DNA of 64,000 nucleotides, taken from contig CAWENX010000006.1 of assembly GCA_963810555.1 (NCBI GenBank), positions 310,001-374,000 on the forward strand. Direction: 5' to 3'. The DNA is from G963677325 sp963810555 (GTDB lineage: Bacteria; Bacteroidota; Bacteroidia; Bacteroidales; Prolixibacteraceae). A model generated the notes under the pieces. That model was not told the origin of the DNA. It saw only the letters and a program-made list of their open reading frames with translations, and ran no database searches. The position numbers were made by a program, and so were the translations under genes. Positions 8,425-17,042 of this stretch are shown piece after piece (the first letter of the stretch is position 1; each line of letters starts with the position of its first letter).

Positions 8425-10665
8425 ATGGAAATCTATTATCTTTTATTACTTATCGTTCTTATTCTCCTGTCAGTCTCTGATCTGATAATAGGTATCCGTA
8501 TTGATATTCTTAATTCCCTCAATACTTTATTAACATCAAAATCTATTCCATCCCGCTCTGTATTTTGGGCTGCAGGACTCGGTATCCTGTTGGGTATATC
8601 AATATCCGGAGAAATGATGGAAGTGTCAAGGAATGGCATTTTTCAACCTGATAAATTCCCTTTTTATGAAGTAATGATCATCTTCATAACTGTCATAGTG
8701 ACAGTAATATTTCTCAGGAATTTTTTCAGCAATATTAATTTACCACTCTCAACTACTGTTTCAGTTATTTTCAGTTTGTTCGGTGCATCGTTTTTAAGGT
8801 CAATTGTCGATATCAAAAAATCAGGAGTTACAATAAACGACTTATCCCTATACATTAATTCAGATAAATCTCTGGCTATTATGTCAGTTATACTGGCTTC
8901 AATAGCCATAGCCTTCATTCTTGGATTTCTGATTCAATGGATTTTACGTGTTATTTTCACTTTCCGTTATGAGAAATATATACACTACTTTGGATCACTG
9001 TTTTGCGGATTTACCTTTTCTATATTGACGTTATTGTTACTGAATGAATTAAAACCTTGGCTACAGGGAGATTTACTTTCTTCATTCCAAAATAATGTCG
9101 TGATAATATGGATCATCAGTTTTTTGGGATGGGCAATCTTATTTCAGATTTTGCAATTGGTATGGAAAAAGATTAATTTTCTTGGTATTTCTATTGCAGC
9201 TGCTACATTTATCCTGGCCTTTTCTTTTGCCGGGAATGATCTTGCCAATTTTCTGGGAGTGCCGATGGCAGGATTGGAATCTTTTAAAGCCTGGAAAGCA
9301 TCCGGTATCTCTTCAGGGGCTGATTTTTACATGGGTGTATTGAATGAACCTGTTAAAAGTGTTAATTTTCTTTTATTTATCGCCGGAGTTATTGTTGTAC
9401 TGAGTATGTTAAATCATCGTAAGGTTCGGCCTCTTGCTTTTATGACGGACGATTATTCCAGAATAGATGATGGATCAGAGAAAAAAGGGTACTTACCTGT
9501 ATCAACATCAATAGTCAGGGGCAGTATCATGATGTCAGGACGCTTTAATAAATATATCAGTGCAGGAATAAGGAAATGGATAAATGATCGTTTCGTCCTG
9601 TCCGAAGGAGACGATCTGATAACTGAAGTTCCAGGGGCTGATCATTTACGAATACTTAACATCCTGATGATATCTTCTTTATTGGTATATACAGGAATAG
9701 TTTTTAATCTGCCCTTGTCGACCTCCTATATAATATTCATGGTCACCCTGGGAACCTCCCTCGCTGACAGAAACTGGAACAAGGATACCGCTGTCTATAA
9801 GGTTTCAGGAATGATATCAATGGTTGGGAGCTGGTTTTTTAATGCTGTCGCGGCATTTGTCCTTTCGGCAGTTATTCTGCTCCTTATCTCTGCCGGAGGT
9901 ATATTTGTTGCCCTGATCTTTGGAATAATCGCCTTTTTAAGTGTTATACGCAGTCGGTTATTCCGGCGAAAAAGTGAGACGGTTCCCGAAGATTCTGAAG
10001 AATTCCCTGAACTTACTGTAAGGGCTGAAAGCGTTCTTGTTAAAACAAATCAGGACATCTCAAATGCAATCATCATGATTGCAAAAGCCTATTATCTGGG
10101 ATTGTCAAGTTTTCATTCTGAAAACAAGGAACAGCTTCGTGAAATCGAAGTTGAAATTGAAGAATTCAATCAGAGAATGAAAAAACTTAAAGCCAATATC
10201 TTCAAGGTTATTCAGAAATTACAACAGGATTCCATTGAAACCGGGCATTATTACGTTCAGATCATCGATTATTTGCGTGAGATGGCCCATTCAATAAAAT
10301 ATGTCGTTAAACCCCTTTATGAACACCTGGAGAATAATCATAAACCTTTTTCTGAGGATCTAAGTGACGAATTAAATCAATTCAGTACTCAGATGACTGA
10401 TTTCTTAAACTTTGTACTCCACATCATTAAAGAATCCCGTTTTGAACTGATTGATGAATTGATCCTTAGGCAGCAGGATTTACTCGATATAATGTTGGAA
10501 CAGGAAAAAAGTCATATCCGCAGGATAAGGAAAAAAGAGACAAACAGCCGGAATTCGGTACTGTATTTCACCCTGATGTCTGAATCAAAAAACCTCCTTC
10601 TTCAAACTGTCAATCTTCTCAAAGCGACACGTGATTTCGTTTCCAGTACCAAATCGGGAATCTGA
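8425..10665 (+). CDS. PiT-family inorganic phosphate transporter with PhoU-like tail
   Basis: 746 residues. About ten to twelve hydrophobic helices up to residue 520 include the two PiT signatures in the Bacteroidota form: G-I-R-I-D-I-L-N-S-L near the N-terminus and G-N-D-L-A-N-F-L-G-V-P near residue 270. From about residue 540 onward the protein is soluble, helical and acidic (E-I-E-V-E-I-E-E-F-N-Q-R and following), as in the DUF47/PhoU-like domain that closes this long type of transporter. It would import phosphate with protons or sodium across the inner membrane. Divergent from the PhoR/PhoB-like pair with a 157-base gap, so expression is probably under that system. The gene is intact. Confidence 0.8.
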   Translation: MEIYYLLLLIVLILLSVSDLIIGIRIDILNSLNTLLTSKSIPSRSVFWAAGLGILLGISISGEMMEVSRNGIFQPDKFPFYEVMIIFITVIVTVIFLRNFFSNINLPLSTTVSVIFSLFGASFLRSIVDIKKSGVTINDLSLYINSDKSLAIMSVILASIAIAFILGFLIQWILRVIFTFRYEKYIHYFGSLFCGFTFSILTLLLLNELKPWLQGDLLSSFQNNVVIIWIISFLGWAILFQILQLVWKKINFLGISIAAATFILAFSFAGNDLANFLGVPMAGLESFKAWKASGISSGADFYMGVLNEPVKSVNFLLFIAGVIVVLSMLNHRKVRPLAFMTDDYSRIDDGSEKKGYLPVSTSIVRGSIMMSGRFNKYISAGIRKWINDRFVLSEGDDLITEVPGADHLRILNILMISSLLVYTGIVFNLPLSTSYIIFMVTLGTSLADRNWNKDTAVYKVSGMISMVGSWFFNAVAAFVLSAVILLLISAGGIFVALIFGIIAFLSVIRSRLFRRKSETVPEDSEEFPELTVRAESVLVKTNQDISNAIIMIAKAYYLGLSSFHSENKEQLREIEVEIEEFNQRMKKLKANIFKVIQKLQQDSIETGHYYVQIIDYLREMAHSIKYVVKPLYEHLENNHKPFSEDLSDELNQFSTQMTDFLNFVLHIIKESRFELIDELILRQQDLLDIMLEQEKSHIRRIRKKETNSRNSVLYFTLMSESKNLLLQTVNLLKATRDFVSSTKSGI

Positions 10666-10735
10666 TATTCAGTTTACTGAGATATCTTTTCAGACTAAAT
10701 ATTCTTATTTTTTGAAATAAATGCCTATTCAATCT

Positions 10736-10766
10736 TTTGTACATTAACTAATATTTTTTAACTTTG
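10736..10766 (+). promoter_or_regulatory. Promoter of the thiamin receptor leader
   Basis: TTTG (10736-10739) and TAACTTTG (10759-10766) are spaced by 19 bases, an exact match to the Bacteroidota housekeeping promoter. The predicted start near 10773 lies just before the first TPP riboswitch. Confidence 0.7.
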
Positions 10767-10778
10767 CCTTAGAATTCA

Positions 10779-10855
10779 AAAGGGGTGCCTTAATATAACG
10801 GGCTGAGATCAAACCCATCGAACCTGTCCGGATAATGCCGGAAAGGGAAAAGGAA
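10779..10855 (+). promoter_or_regulatory. TPP riboswitch (first of two)
   Basis: The THI element is recognised from GGGGTGCC at the 5' side, the conserved core GGGCTGAGATC-AAACCC, GAACCTG and the second half GGATAATGCCGGAAAGGGA. All conserved blocks are in order. It binds thiamin pyrophosphate and normally shuts off thiamin synthesis or uptake genes. It is followed not by a gene but by a terminator-like hairpin and then a second copy of the element. Confidence 0.88.
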
Positions 10856-10970
10856 ATCTTCGGTTCATTATCATTCAGAATATCCCTCACATTTTGTTCA
10901 TTTTAGCATTTTTCCTTTAGGGGTAGATGTATTTGAATTAATCTTTTATTCATAAGGGAAAATAAAGTTG

Positions 10971-11022
10971 GAGGGCTAAGGGTAAACGGGGAAAGGGAAA
11001 AAACTCTTCGCCCTTTGCCCTC
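10971..11022 (+). terminator. Hairpin between the two TPP riboswitches
   Basis: Arms 10971-10982 and 11011-11022 pair over 12 positions with one mismatch (GAGGGC-type against GCCCTC) and the right arm is followed by TGCTTTT. It is a plausible attenuator for the first riboswitch. The T-run is short, so this is tentative. Confidence 0.35.
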
Positions 11023-11063
11023 TGCTTTTAGCTGATTCGTAGTTCGTAATTTGTAATTCTTAC

Positions 11064-11142
11064 AATGGGGTGCCTTAATATCACGGGCTGAGATCAAACC
11101 CATCGAACCTGATTCGGGTAATGCCGGCGAAGGGATGGCTGA
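11064..11142 (+). promoter_or_regulatory. TPP riboswitch (second of two)
   Basis: A second complete THI element: GGGGTGCC, GGGCTGAGATC-AAACCC, GAACCTGATTCGGGTAATGCC and GCGAAGGGA. It is closer to the textbook sequence than the first. Immediately 3', the arms TGACCAA (11140-11146) and TTGGTCA (11160-11166) could form a hairpin that overlaps the end of the element and may act as expression platform. The receptor ATG is at 11195. Confidence 0.9.
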
Positions 11143-11194
11143 CCAAAATCACAACCTCATTGGTCATTAATTAATCTTGTTAATTGATATCTGA

Positions 11195-13640
11195 ATGAAA
11201 ACGCTTTATTTAGCTTTTTATCTTTTTCTGCAATCAATAATGGCATTTGCACAATTTTCATTCACCGGAACTGTCAGGGATGAAAATGGTGATCCTCTTC
11301 CCCAGGCAAATATTGTTTTAGGCAACACATTCATGGTTACTACAACAAATTCTGAAGGCAAATTTCAGTTCAACAATTTGAAAGCGGATAAATATTTTCT
11401 TCAAATTTCATATCTTGGCTATGAAACCCAAAGAATTGACGCAGATATTACAAAAACAACCCATCTCGAAATTGTCTTAAAACCTGCGCCCATATTGATG
11501 GAAGAAGCCCTGGTTTCTGCCTCACGTGCAGGTGAACATTCTTCAATCGCCCATTCTACATTAAGCAAAGAATCAATAAGCAATGAAAATCTTGGGCAGG
11601 ATATTCCTTATTTACTTAACATGACTCCTTCTTTTGTTTCTACCTCTGATGCAGGAACTGGTATAGGTTATACAAATTTTCGGATCAGGGGTACTGATTT
11701 GAATCGTATAAACGTGACCATGAATGGTATTCCGGTCTCAGATGCCGAGTCACACAGTACCTATTTTGTCGATATTCCGGATATCGCTTCCTCAATTGAA
11801 AATATCCAGATCCAAAGAGGTGTCGGGAATTCAACCAACGGGGCGGCAGCATTTGGCGCAAGTATTGATATACAAACTGACAAAGCTTGATTCACAGGCG
11901 ATGGTTAATTTCAGTTCATCGGCCGGATCATTTAATACTTTCAGGAATAATTTATCTGTTGGGTCTGGAATGCTTGGAGAAAAATTTGCTGTTAATGCTG
12001 CCATTTCAAAGATCACTTCCAATGGATTCATAGACCGCGGAGCATCCGATTTGAAATCCTTTTTTGTCTCTGGCGGTTGGTTTAGTCAAAAGACTATTTT
12101 GAAAGCCACAATTTTCACTGGTTTTGAACAAACATACCAGGCATGGAATGGCGTCCCGTCGGTCAGGTTAAATAACGATCTGACCGGAATGCTGCAATAT
12201 GAGGAGAATTATTTATATACTCCTGAAGAGACCCAAAATATGATTCATTCCAACAGCCGGACCTACAATCTCTATACCTATAAAAATCAGGTGGATCATT
12301 ATCAGCAGGAGTATTATCAGCTTCATTTTTCCCATAAATTCAATTACTTATGGAACCTGAATCTCGCCGGATTTTATACTCACGGTGCCGGGTATTATGA
12401 AGAATATAAGGAAGGTCAATCATATGAAGATTATAATCTTGCCCCACCGGTCATAAATGGAACAGCAATTGAATCAACTGATTTGATAAGGAGGAAATGG
12501 CTTGACAATGGTTTTTACGGTATGATATTTTCATTAGCCAGGAATGGCTACAAGTCAAAACTTAATATCGGAGGAGGGGGAAACATCTATGACGGCGATC
12601 ATTTCGGACGTATAATATGGGAACAGTATGCCGGTGAAACTGATTATGATCATGAATACTACCGGGGCAAAGGTCTGAAAAAAGATTACAATATCTATAC
12701 AAGGTATAATTATCAGTTTTCCGAAAAATTAAATGTTTCATTTGATTTGCAGTACCGTCATATTAATTACGAGATAACAGGGATAGACGACAATTTGCGT
12801 GATGTAACACAAAATCACTGGTTTGACTTTTTCAATCCGAAGTTAGGGATATATTATAAATTGTATAAAGATCAGGATGTATATTTTAATTATGGAAGGG
12901 CCAACAGGGAACCCAACAGGGATAACTTTGTCGACGCAGACCCTTCGGGTAAAAAACCCACCTACGAATCACTGAATGACTTTGAAATGGGGTATTCCTA
13001 CAAATCCCCACACCTTATGATTGGAACAAATCTTTATTATATGCTGTACAAGAATCAGTTGATCCTGACCGGTCAGATCAATGATGTCGGTTCACCGATA
13101 ATGACCAATGTGGACAAAAGCTATCGTGCAGGAATTGAGCTTACAGCAGGGATTAAATTCTTTGACAGGATATTATGGGATCTGAATGCCACTTTCAGCC
13201 GAAATAAAATCAAAAACTTCACTGAATATGTTGAAAACTGGGATACTGGAAGTCTTGACGTAAATCACCTCGGCAGTACTGATATTGCTTTCTCTCCGGA
13301 TTATATGGCTAACAGTACTCTTACGTTCAAACTGCCGGGGAATCTGGACATCAACCTTCTTTCAACATATGTATCAAAGCAGTATATTGACAATACTTCC
13401 AGCAATGACCGTAAATTAGACCCTTATCTTGTCAATAATCTAAGGTTCGATTATCTTTTGAACCAACACTTTTTCAAAGAAGTGAAATTTCATTTCCTGA
13501 TCAATAACTTATTCGACAGCAAATATGAAAGCAATGCCTGGGTGTACTCTTATATTTACAATGGCAACAGGTATAAGATGGACGGCTATTTCCCACAGGC
13601 GGGCATAAATTGGCTGTTGAGCGTGAATATAGGATTTTAA
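11195..13640 (+). CDS. TonB-dependent outer-membrane receptor, probably for thiamin; one frameshift
   Basis: About 815 codons after bridging one extra base near 11884. A cleavable signal (ending A-F-A-Q near residue 20) is followed by a carboxypeptidase-regulatory-like domain (residues 22-100: F-T-G-T-V-R-D-E-N-G-D-P-L-P), a plug domain (from about 110, with N-F-R-I-R-G-T and I-Q-I-Q-R-G-V-G) and a 22-strand-type barrel ending in N-I-G-F with terminal aromatic Phe. The two TPP riboswitches in the leader make thiamin or a precursor the likely substrate. The break lies just after the plug (I-D-I-Q-T-D-K). No periplasmic or inner-membrane thiamin carrier is next to it in this window. Confidence 0.82.
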
Positions 13641-13644
13641 TTTT

Positions 13645-13661
13645 AGTGATCAGTGATCACT
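13645..13661. repeat. 17-bp perfect palindrome at a convergent gene junction
   Basis: AGTGATCA-G-TGATCACT lies in the 23 bases between the receptor stop and the stop of the minus-strand gene. It could act as a small bidirectional terminator or belong to the AGTGATCA/GTGACC-type words that recur in other spacers here (near 4890 and 6295). Confidence 0.4.
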
Positions 13662-13663
13662 GT

Positions 13664-14197
13664 TTACTGATTGCCGAGGATTGACTGGATTCCCAGGTCG
13701 GTGAGGATAAATTCTTTTTTATCCTTGATGCAGAATCCTTTCTTTTCATTTTTATTCAGGCAGTCGCTTGCATTTATTAGTTTTTCTATACCAGCATTTT
13801 TTAAAGTCTTGGAAATTAATGGACTCGAGAATTTTTCTTCACCTTGGGAATGTAAATACACGGCGGTAGCTAAAAATTTTTTTACCTGGTTCTTATCAGC
13901 TTTTTTATCTCTTAGAAATTCTAATAAAGGACTGGATGGAGAATCCTGATTTATGGTTTCAACTGAAACTTTAGGCCTTCTGCCACGCCCCCTTTTAACT
14001 TCCTTTACGGCTACACTATTTGGCTCTTCAACCTTTTGGATTTCTTCAGTAGTTTTGATTTTAACCTCACGTGCCGGCTGATTTAATGCCGGAATTCTGT
14101 CAAGAACTTTGTCTAACTGTGTTTCTACCCATTCTTTCTCACCTTCGCATACAAGGTGAAGATTGTCATATGAAAACTCGATTTTCGCTGCTGTCAT
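13664..14197 (-). CDS. Unknown protein with AT-hook-like segment
   Basis: 177 residues when started at the ATG at 14197; the extra 15 upstream codons are all hydrophobic-rich A/T sequence and look like leader DNA. No family recognised. Visible parts: an N-terminal region (E-F-S-Y-D-N-L-H-L-V-C-E-G-E-K-E), a basic stretch K-R-G-R-G-R-R-P-K near residue 85 that matches the AT-hook R-G-R-P idea, and a C-terminal segment (F-L-A-T-A-V-Y-L-H-S-Q-G, L-I-S-K-T-L-K-N-A-G, L-T-D-L-G) that reads like a winged helix. A DNA-binding role is inference. Convergent with the TonB receptor. Confidence 0.6.
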   Translation of the reverse strand: MTAAKIEFSYDNLHLVCEGEKEWVETQLDKVLDRIPALNQPAREVKIKTTEEIQKVEEPNSVAVKEVKRGRGRRPKVSVETINQDSPSSPLLEFLRDKKADKNQVKKFLATAVYLHSQGEEKFSSPLISKTLKNAGIEKLINASDCLNKNEKKGFCIKDKKEFILTDLGIQSILGNQ

Positions 14198-14242
14198 GAT
14201 GATAATTATTCTAATTATAATAAAGGTATAAAGATACAACAA

Positions 14243-14534
14243 TTATAAATAAATTTCATTATAATATCATTATTAAACTTATCTGCTTAATTTTCTTTGG
14301 ATTCGTGACCTGAATAATTTGCCAGATGCAGCTCAATTAGTGATTATCCGCACTGTTAATTTATCAAATTACAAAAAGCATTGTACCTTATTCTGCCTTA
14401 TACTGTCTGCTCCATCCTCCCTTCAAGATTCCTGTTCACTGATTCTTGTTAGCTGTTAACTGTTCACCGTTCACTGATTACTGACCGTCCTCCCTCCTTC
14501 TGTCTCCGTTCTCCTGTCTCCCTTCTCCATCTTG
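14243..14534. other. Spacer with pyrimidine-rich and GTTCACTG-type low-complexity sequence
   Basis: No gene. The part from about 14400 to 14530 is a run of TCC/CTC/TCT words mixed with GTTCACTGATT- and GTTAACTGTTCACC-like words; the same GTGAACAGT/AGTGACC words occur in other spacers of the window. Confidence 0.4.
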
Positions 14535-16133
14535 TCACTTCCTGGTTTCAGGTCTTCTGACACCTGCTGGTTCAGGAGACTTTGCGGGATCGAAAAGATT
14601 ATAATAATATAATTTTAAATGGTCATAATAGGTTAACATGTTTTTCAGTCTTGACATAAATCCAGAGTAATCTTTTTGAGAATTTTCTGTCCAGGCTGCT
14701 TCTGCAAGGGCGCTGAGCCTGGGATAGGTCATAAAATCAAACCGGTCGTTGTTCTGAATAACTTCTGTCCACAGATTTGCCTGGATGCCGAGAACCTGGT
14801 CTCCCCTCTCCTTTAAACCGGGAAGGGTATCAGGAGGAAAATTATAAACCAGCTCTTCAGTACATCCGGCCCCGCGTGATTTTCGTCCCCACTGGTGCGA
14901 TTTATCCTGAACGAAGTCAAAATAAAGCGGAATACGCGGACACAAAACTACTTTATAATTGTTATCCAATGCCTTTAAAAGCTGATCTGTCTTATCATGT
15001 CTCCACCACATCACTATTGAATGGGCGGGATCGATCTTTGTATCCACCATCTCATCCCACCCGGTAAGGATTCTGTTGAAACTTCTCACAGAATCAGCCA
15101 TCCTGAGATTAAAATAGGCCTCAACCTCTTTGAGATCTTTGAGGTGTTCCTTTTTCATCAGCTTCTGCACATCCGGATCGACTGACCAGTGCTCAGTCCC
15201 GAAAGAAACTTCATCCCCTCCGGTACTGATATAAGGTGAGGGGATCAATTCGGTAATTTCTCTGAGAATGTTGGTCAGGTATGTGTAAGTGCCTTCTTTC
15301 CCGGGATTAAAAGTGAAATCAGGATATCTTGGTGAACCTCCTCCGCTGAATTCAGGATAGGCACGATTTGCTGCAGTGGCATGGCCAGGCATATCGACCT
15401 CGGGAACTACTTTGATAAAACGGTCCGTTGCATACTTCACGATTTCTTTGATATCTTCCTGTGTATAAAATTTTGCAGGAGCATCGGGATCATGATAGTT
15501 GCCTTTCCCGCCAACCAGGGTGAGGTTCGGATATTTTTTGATTTCAATTCTCCAGCCCGGCTCGTCAGTCAGATGCCAATGTAATCTGTTCATTTTGTGC
15601 AAAGCCATCACATCAAGCAGCTGCTCAATCTTTTCCTTGCCGAAAAAGTGCCTTGATTCATCGACCATGAAACCTCTCCACTCAAATCTTGGTTCATCAC
15701 TCACATTAACACAGGGAATTTTCCAAACCCCGTCTGTATGTTTTCCGAAGAGAATTAACTGCCTGAGAGTCTGGAGACCGTAAAATACGCCAACCGGGTT
15801 GTGAGCCTCGATTGTTACTTTATCATTGCTCACTGAAAGTTTATAAGCCTCATCCTTCCCTGAAATAGTTTTATTCAGGATAAGCTCCAAATTTGCAGAT
15901 TGTCCCCCTGCCATACTCACCGGCATCAGCTCATTGATTTCACTTTTAAATGTTTCAGCTGGCCCCAGAAGACTGTCGTCATTATATGAAAGGGTCAAAC
16001 CATTATTAATTTTAAAATATCCTCCTGTGAGAGAAACTGATTCCGGCTTTGGAATTACGGATAATTCTTTTAGTCCACTGCCGGACTGGCAGGATAAAAC
16101 TGTCAATAAAAAGAGAAAAGGTAAATATTTCAT
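14535..16133 (-). CDS. GH20 beta-N-acetylhexosaminidase lipoprotein
   Basis: 532 residues. Signal peptide with lipobox L-S-C (Cys15), so anchored to a membrane, probably on the outer membrane. Residues about 20-140 form the GH20b-like N-terminal domain (S-V-I-P-K-P-E-S-V-S, V-F-Y-G-L-Q-T-L-R-Q-L), and from F-M-V-D-E-S-R-H-F-F the TIM barrel begins, with M-N-R-L-H-W-H-L-T-D-E-P-G-W-R and the catalytic pair D-E in S-T-G-G-D-E near residue 303. The enzyme removes terminal GlcNAc/GalNAc from glycans or chitobiose-like sugars. It stands alone: no other glycan genes adjoin it. Length is normal for the family. Confidence 0.88.
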   Translation of the reverse strand: MKYLPFLFLLTVLSCQSGSGLKELSVIPKPESVSLTGGYFKINNGLTLSYNDDSLLGPAETFKSEINELMPVSMAGGQSANLELILNKTISGKDEAYKLSVSNDKVTIEAHNPVGVFYGLQTLRQLILFGKHTDGVWKIPCVNVSDEPRFEWRGFMVDESRHFFGKEKIEQLLDVMALHKMNRLHWHLTDEPGWRIEIKKYPNLTLVGGKGNYHDPDAPAKFYTQEDIKEIVKYATDRFIKVVPEVDMPGHATAANRAYPEFSGGGSPRYPDFTFNPGKEGTYTYLTNILREITELIPSPYISTGGDEVSFGTEHWSVDPDVQKLMKKEHLKDLKEVEAYFNLRMADSVRSFNRILTGWDEMVDTKIDPAHSIVMWWRHDKTDQLLKALDNNYKVVLCPRIPLYFDFVQDKSHQWGRKSRGAGCTEELVYNFPPDTLPGLKERGDQVLGIQANLWTEVIQNNDRFDFMTYPRLSALAEAAWTENSQKDYSGFMSRLKNMLTYYDHLKLYYYNLFDPAKSPEPAGVRRPETRK

Positions 16134-16413
16134 AAGTTTTTCATATTAATATAAAATTGACTTTTCAAATTTAGATAAAATTGCCTGTTATGCAAATGTT
16201 TCCATGGCGGCCGGCCATTTTTTAAGAAAGGAACTTATCAGTAATGTGTATTGCGGTTAAAAATGAAGTTTAAACTTTTATGGGCTGAGGTGAAAACGAA
16301 ACTACACAATACTACTAAACATAAATAATTCTGTTGATCTTCGATAAAGATGTTAAAACACGATTAAAACCCTTGTTGCGAAACTTGATATTATGATTAC
16401 AAGAGCTTCCGAG

Positions 16414-16457
16414 GCGAATACGGAGCAAAAGCGAACCAAAAGCGGAGCAAACACGGA
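16414..16457. repeat. 11-bp-period tandem repeat, locus A (4 units)
   Basis: Four consecutive 11-base units: GCGAATACGGA, GCAAAAGCGAA, CCAAAAGCGGA and GCAAACACGGA. The same units occur on the opposite strand at 49491-49534 and related ones at 31232-31264. Confidence 0.65.
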
Positions 16458-16970
16458 GGTGAAATTTTAGAGATATTGTTAAATATTGTTCTGAAACATC
16501 TTCACTTATAAATTCAGTATCTAATTGAGAGTGCAACATAATGTAGGATAATCATTCGATCCCGAAACATTGGGATTTAATTGTCTTTGAGTCTCGAAAT
16601 TTAGGGATACAATTGAAGTTGAAGGCTAAATGGGAGGGAGAGACCTTCGGTCGGAGGAACCAATTAATTACAAATGAGCGGCTTTTCAGCTTTGTTTTCA
16701 AGGGTACTACAGGTTAATAGGTATTTAAACAGTGCGATAACATTCATAATTGCAAATAACCATTATTATCAGAATTGAACCGGAAGCAAAACAGGGCAAT
16801 AGTTGCGCATCGGTTGGTCTAAGTTCCGGCATTTATATTTTGATTTTTGATCAGGAATATTTAGGGTTTGGGATTAGATATACTCTCACATAATCAACGT
16901 TATATATGCACTTTTATATTATTTTAATCCTTTCGTTTTTATACTCTGTTCAATTTAGTTCGTAAAAATA

Positions 16971-17003
16971 GTTGCAACTTAAGGAGTGAATTACTTTACT
17001 TTG
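16971..17003 (+). promoter_or_regulatory. Candidate topA promoter
   Basis: GTTG at 16971-16974 and TTACTTTG at 16996-17003, spaced by 21 bases, each one base off the TTTG / TAnnTTTG consensus. The topA ATG follows at 17043. Confidence 0.4.
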
Positions 17004-17042
17004 CAAAAAATTTTGAGAGCATTCAATCGTTATATTTAAAAT

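Larger units (their letters stand above)
16134..17042. other. Long spacer (909 bp) upstream of topA
   Basis: I find no credible gene; a short minus-strand reading frame here runs through repeats. The spacer carries the 11-bp repeat block at 16414-16457, a hairpin ATCCC-GAAACATT-GGGAT at 16559-16576, and the candidate topA promoter at its right end. Confidence 0.5.

Noticed and set aside
10903..11103. Minus-strand reading frame of 66 codons
   Set aside because: It lies across the second TPP riboswitch and the hairpin before it; both features explain the sequence better.
16315..16539. Minus-strand reading frame of 74 codons in the topA spacer
   Set aside because: Overlaps the 11-bp repeats and has no start context, family or conserved feature.
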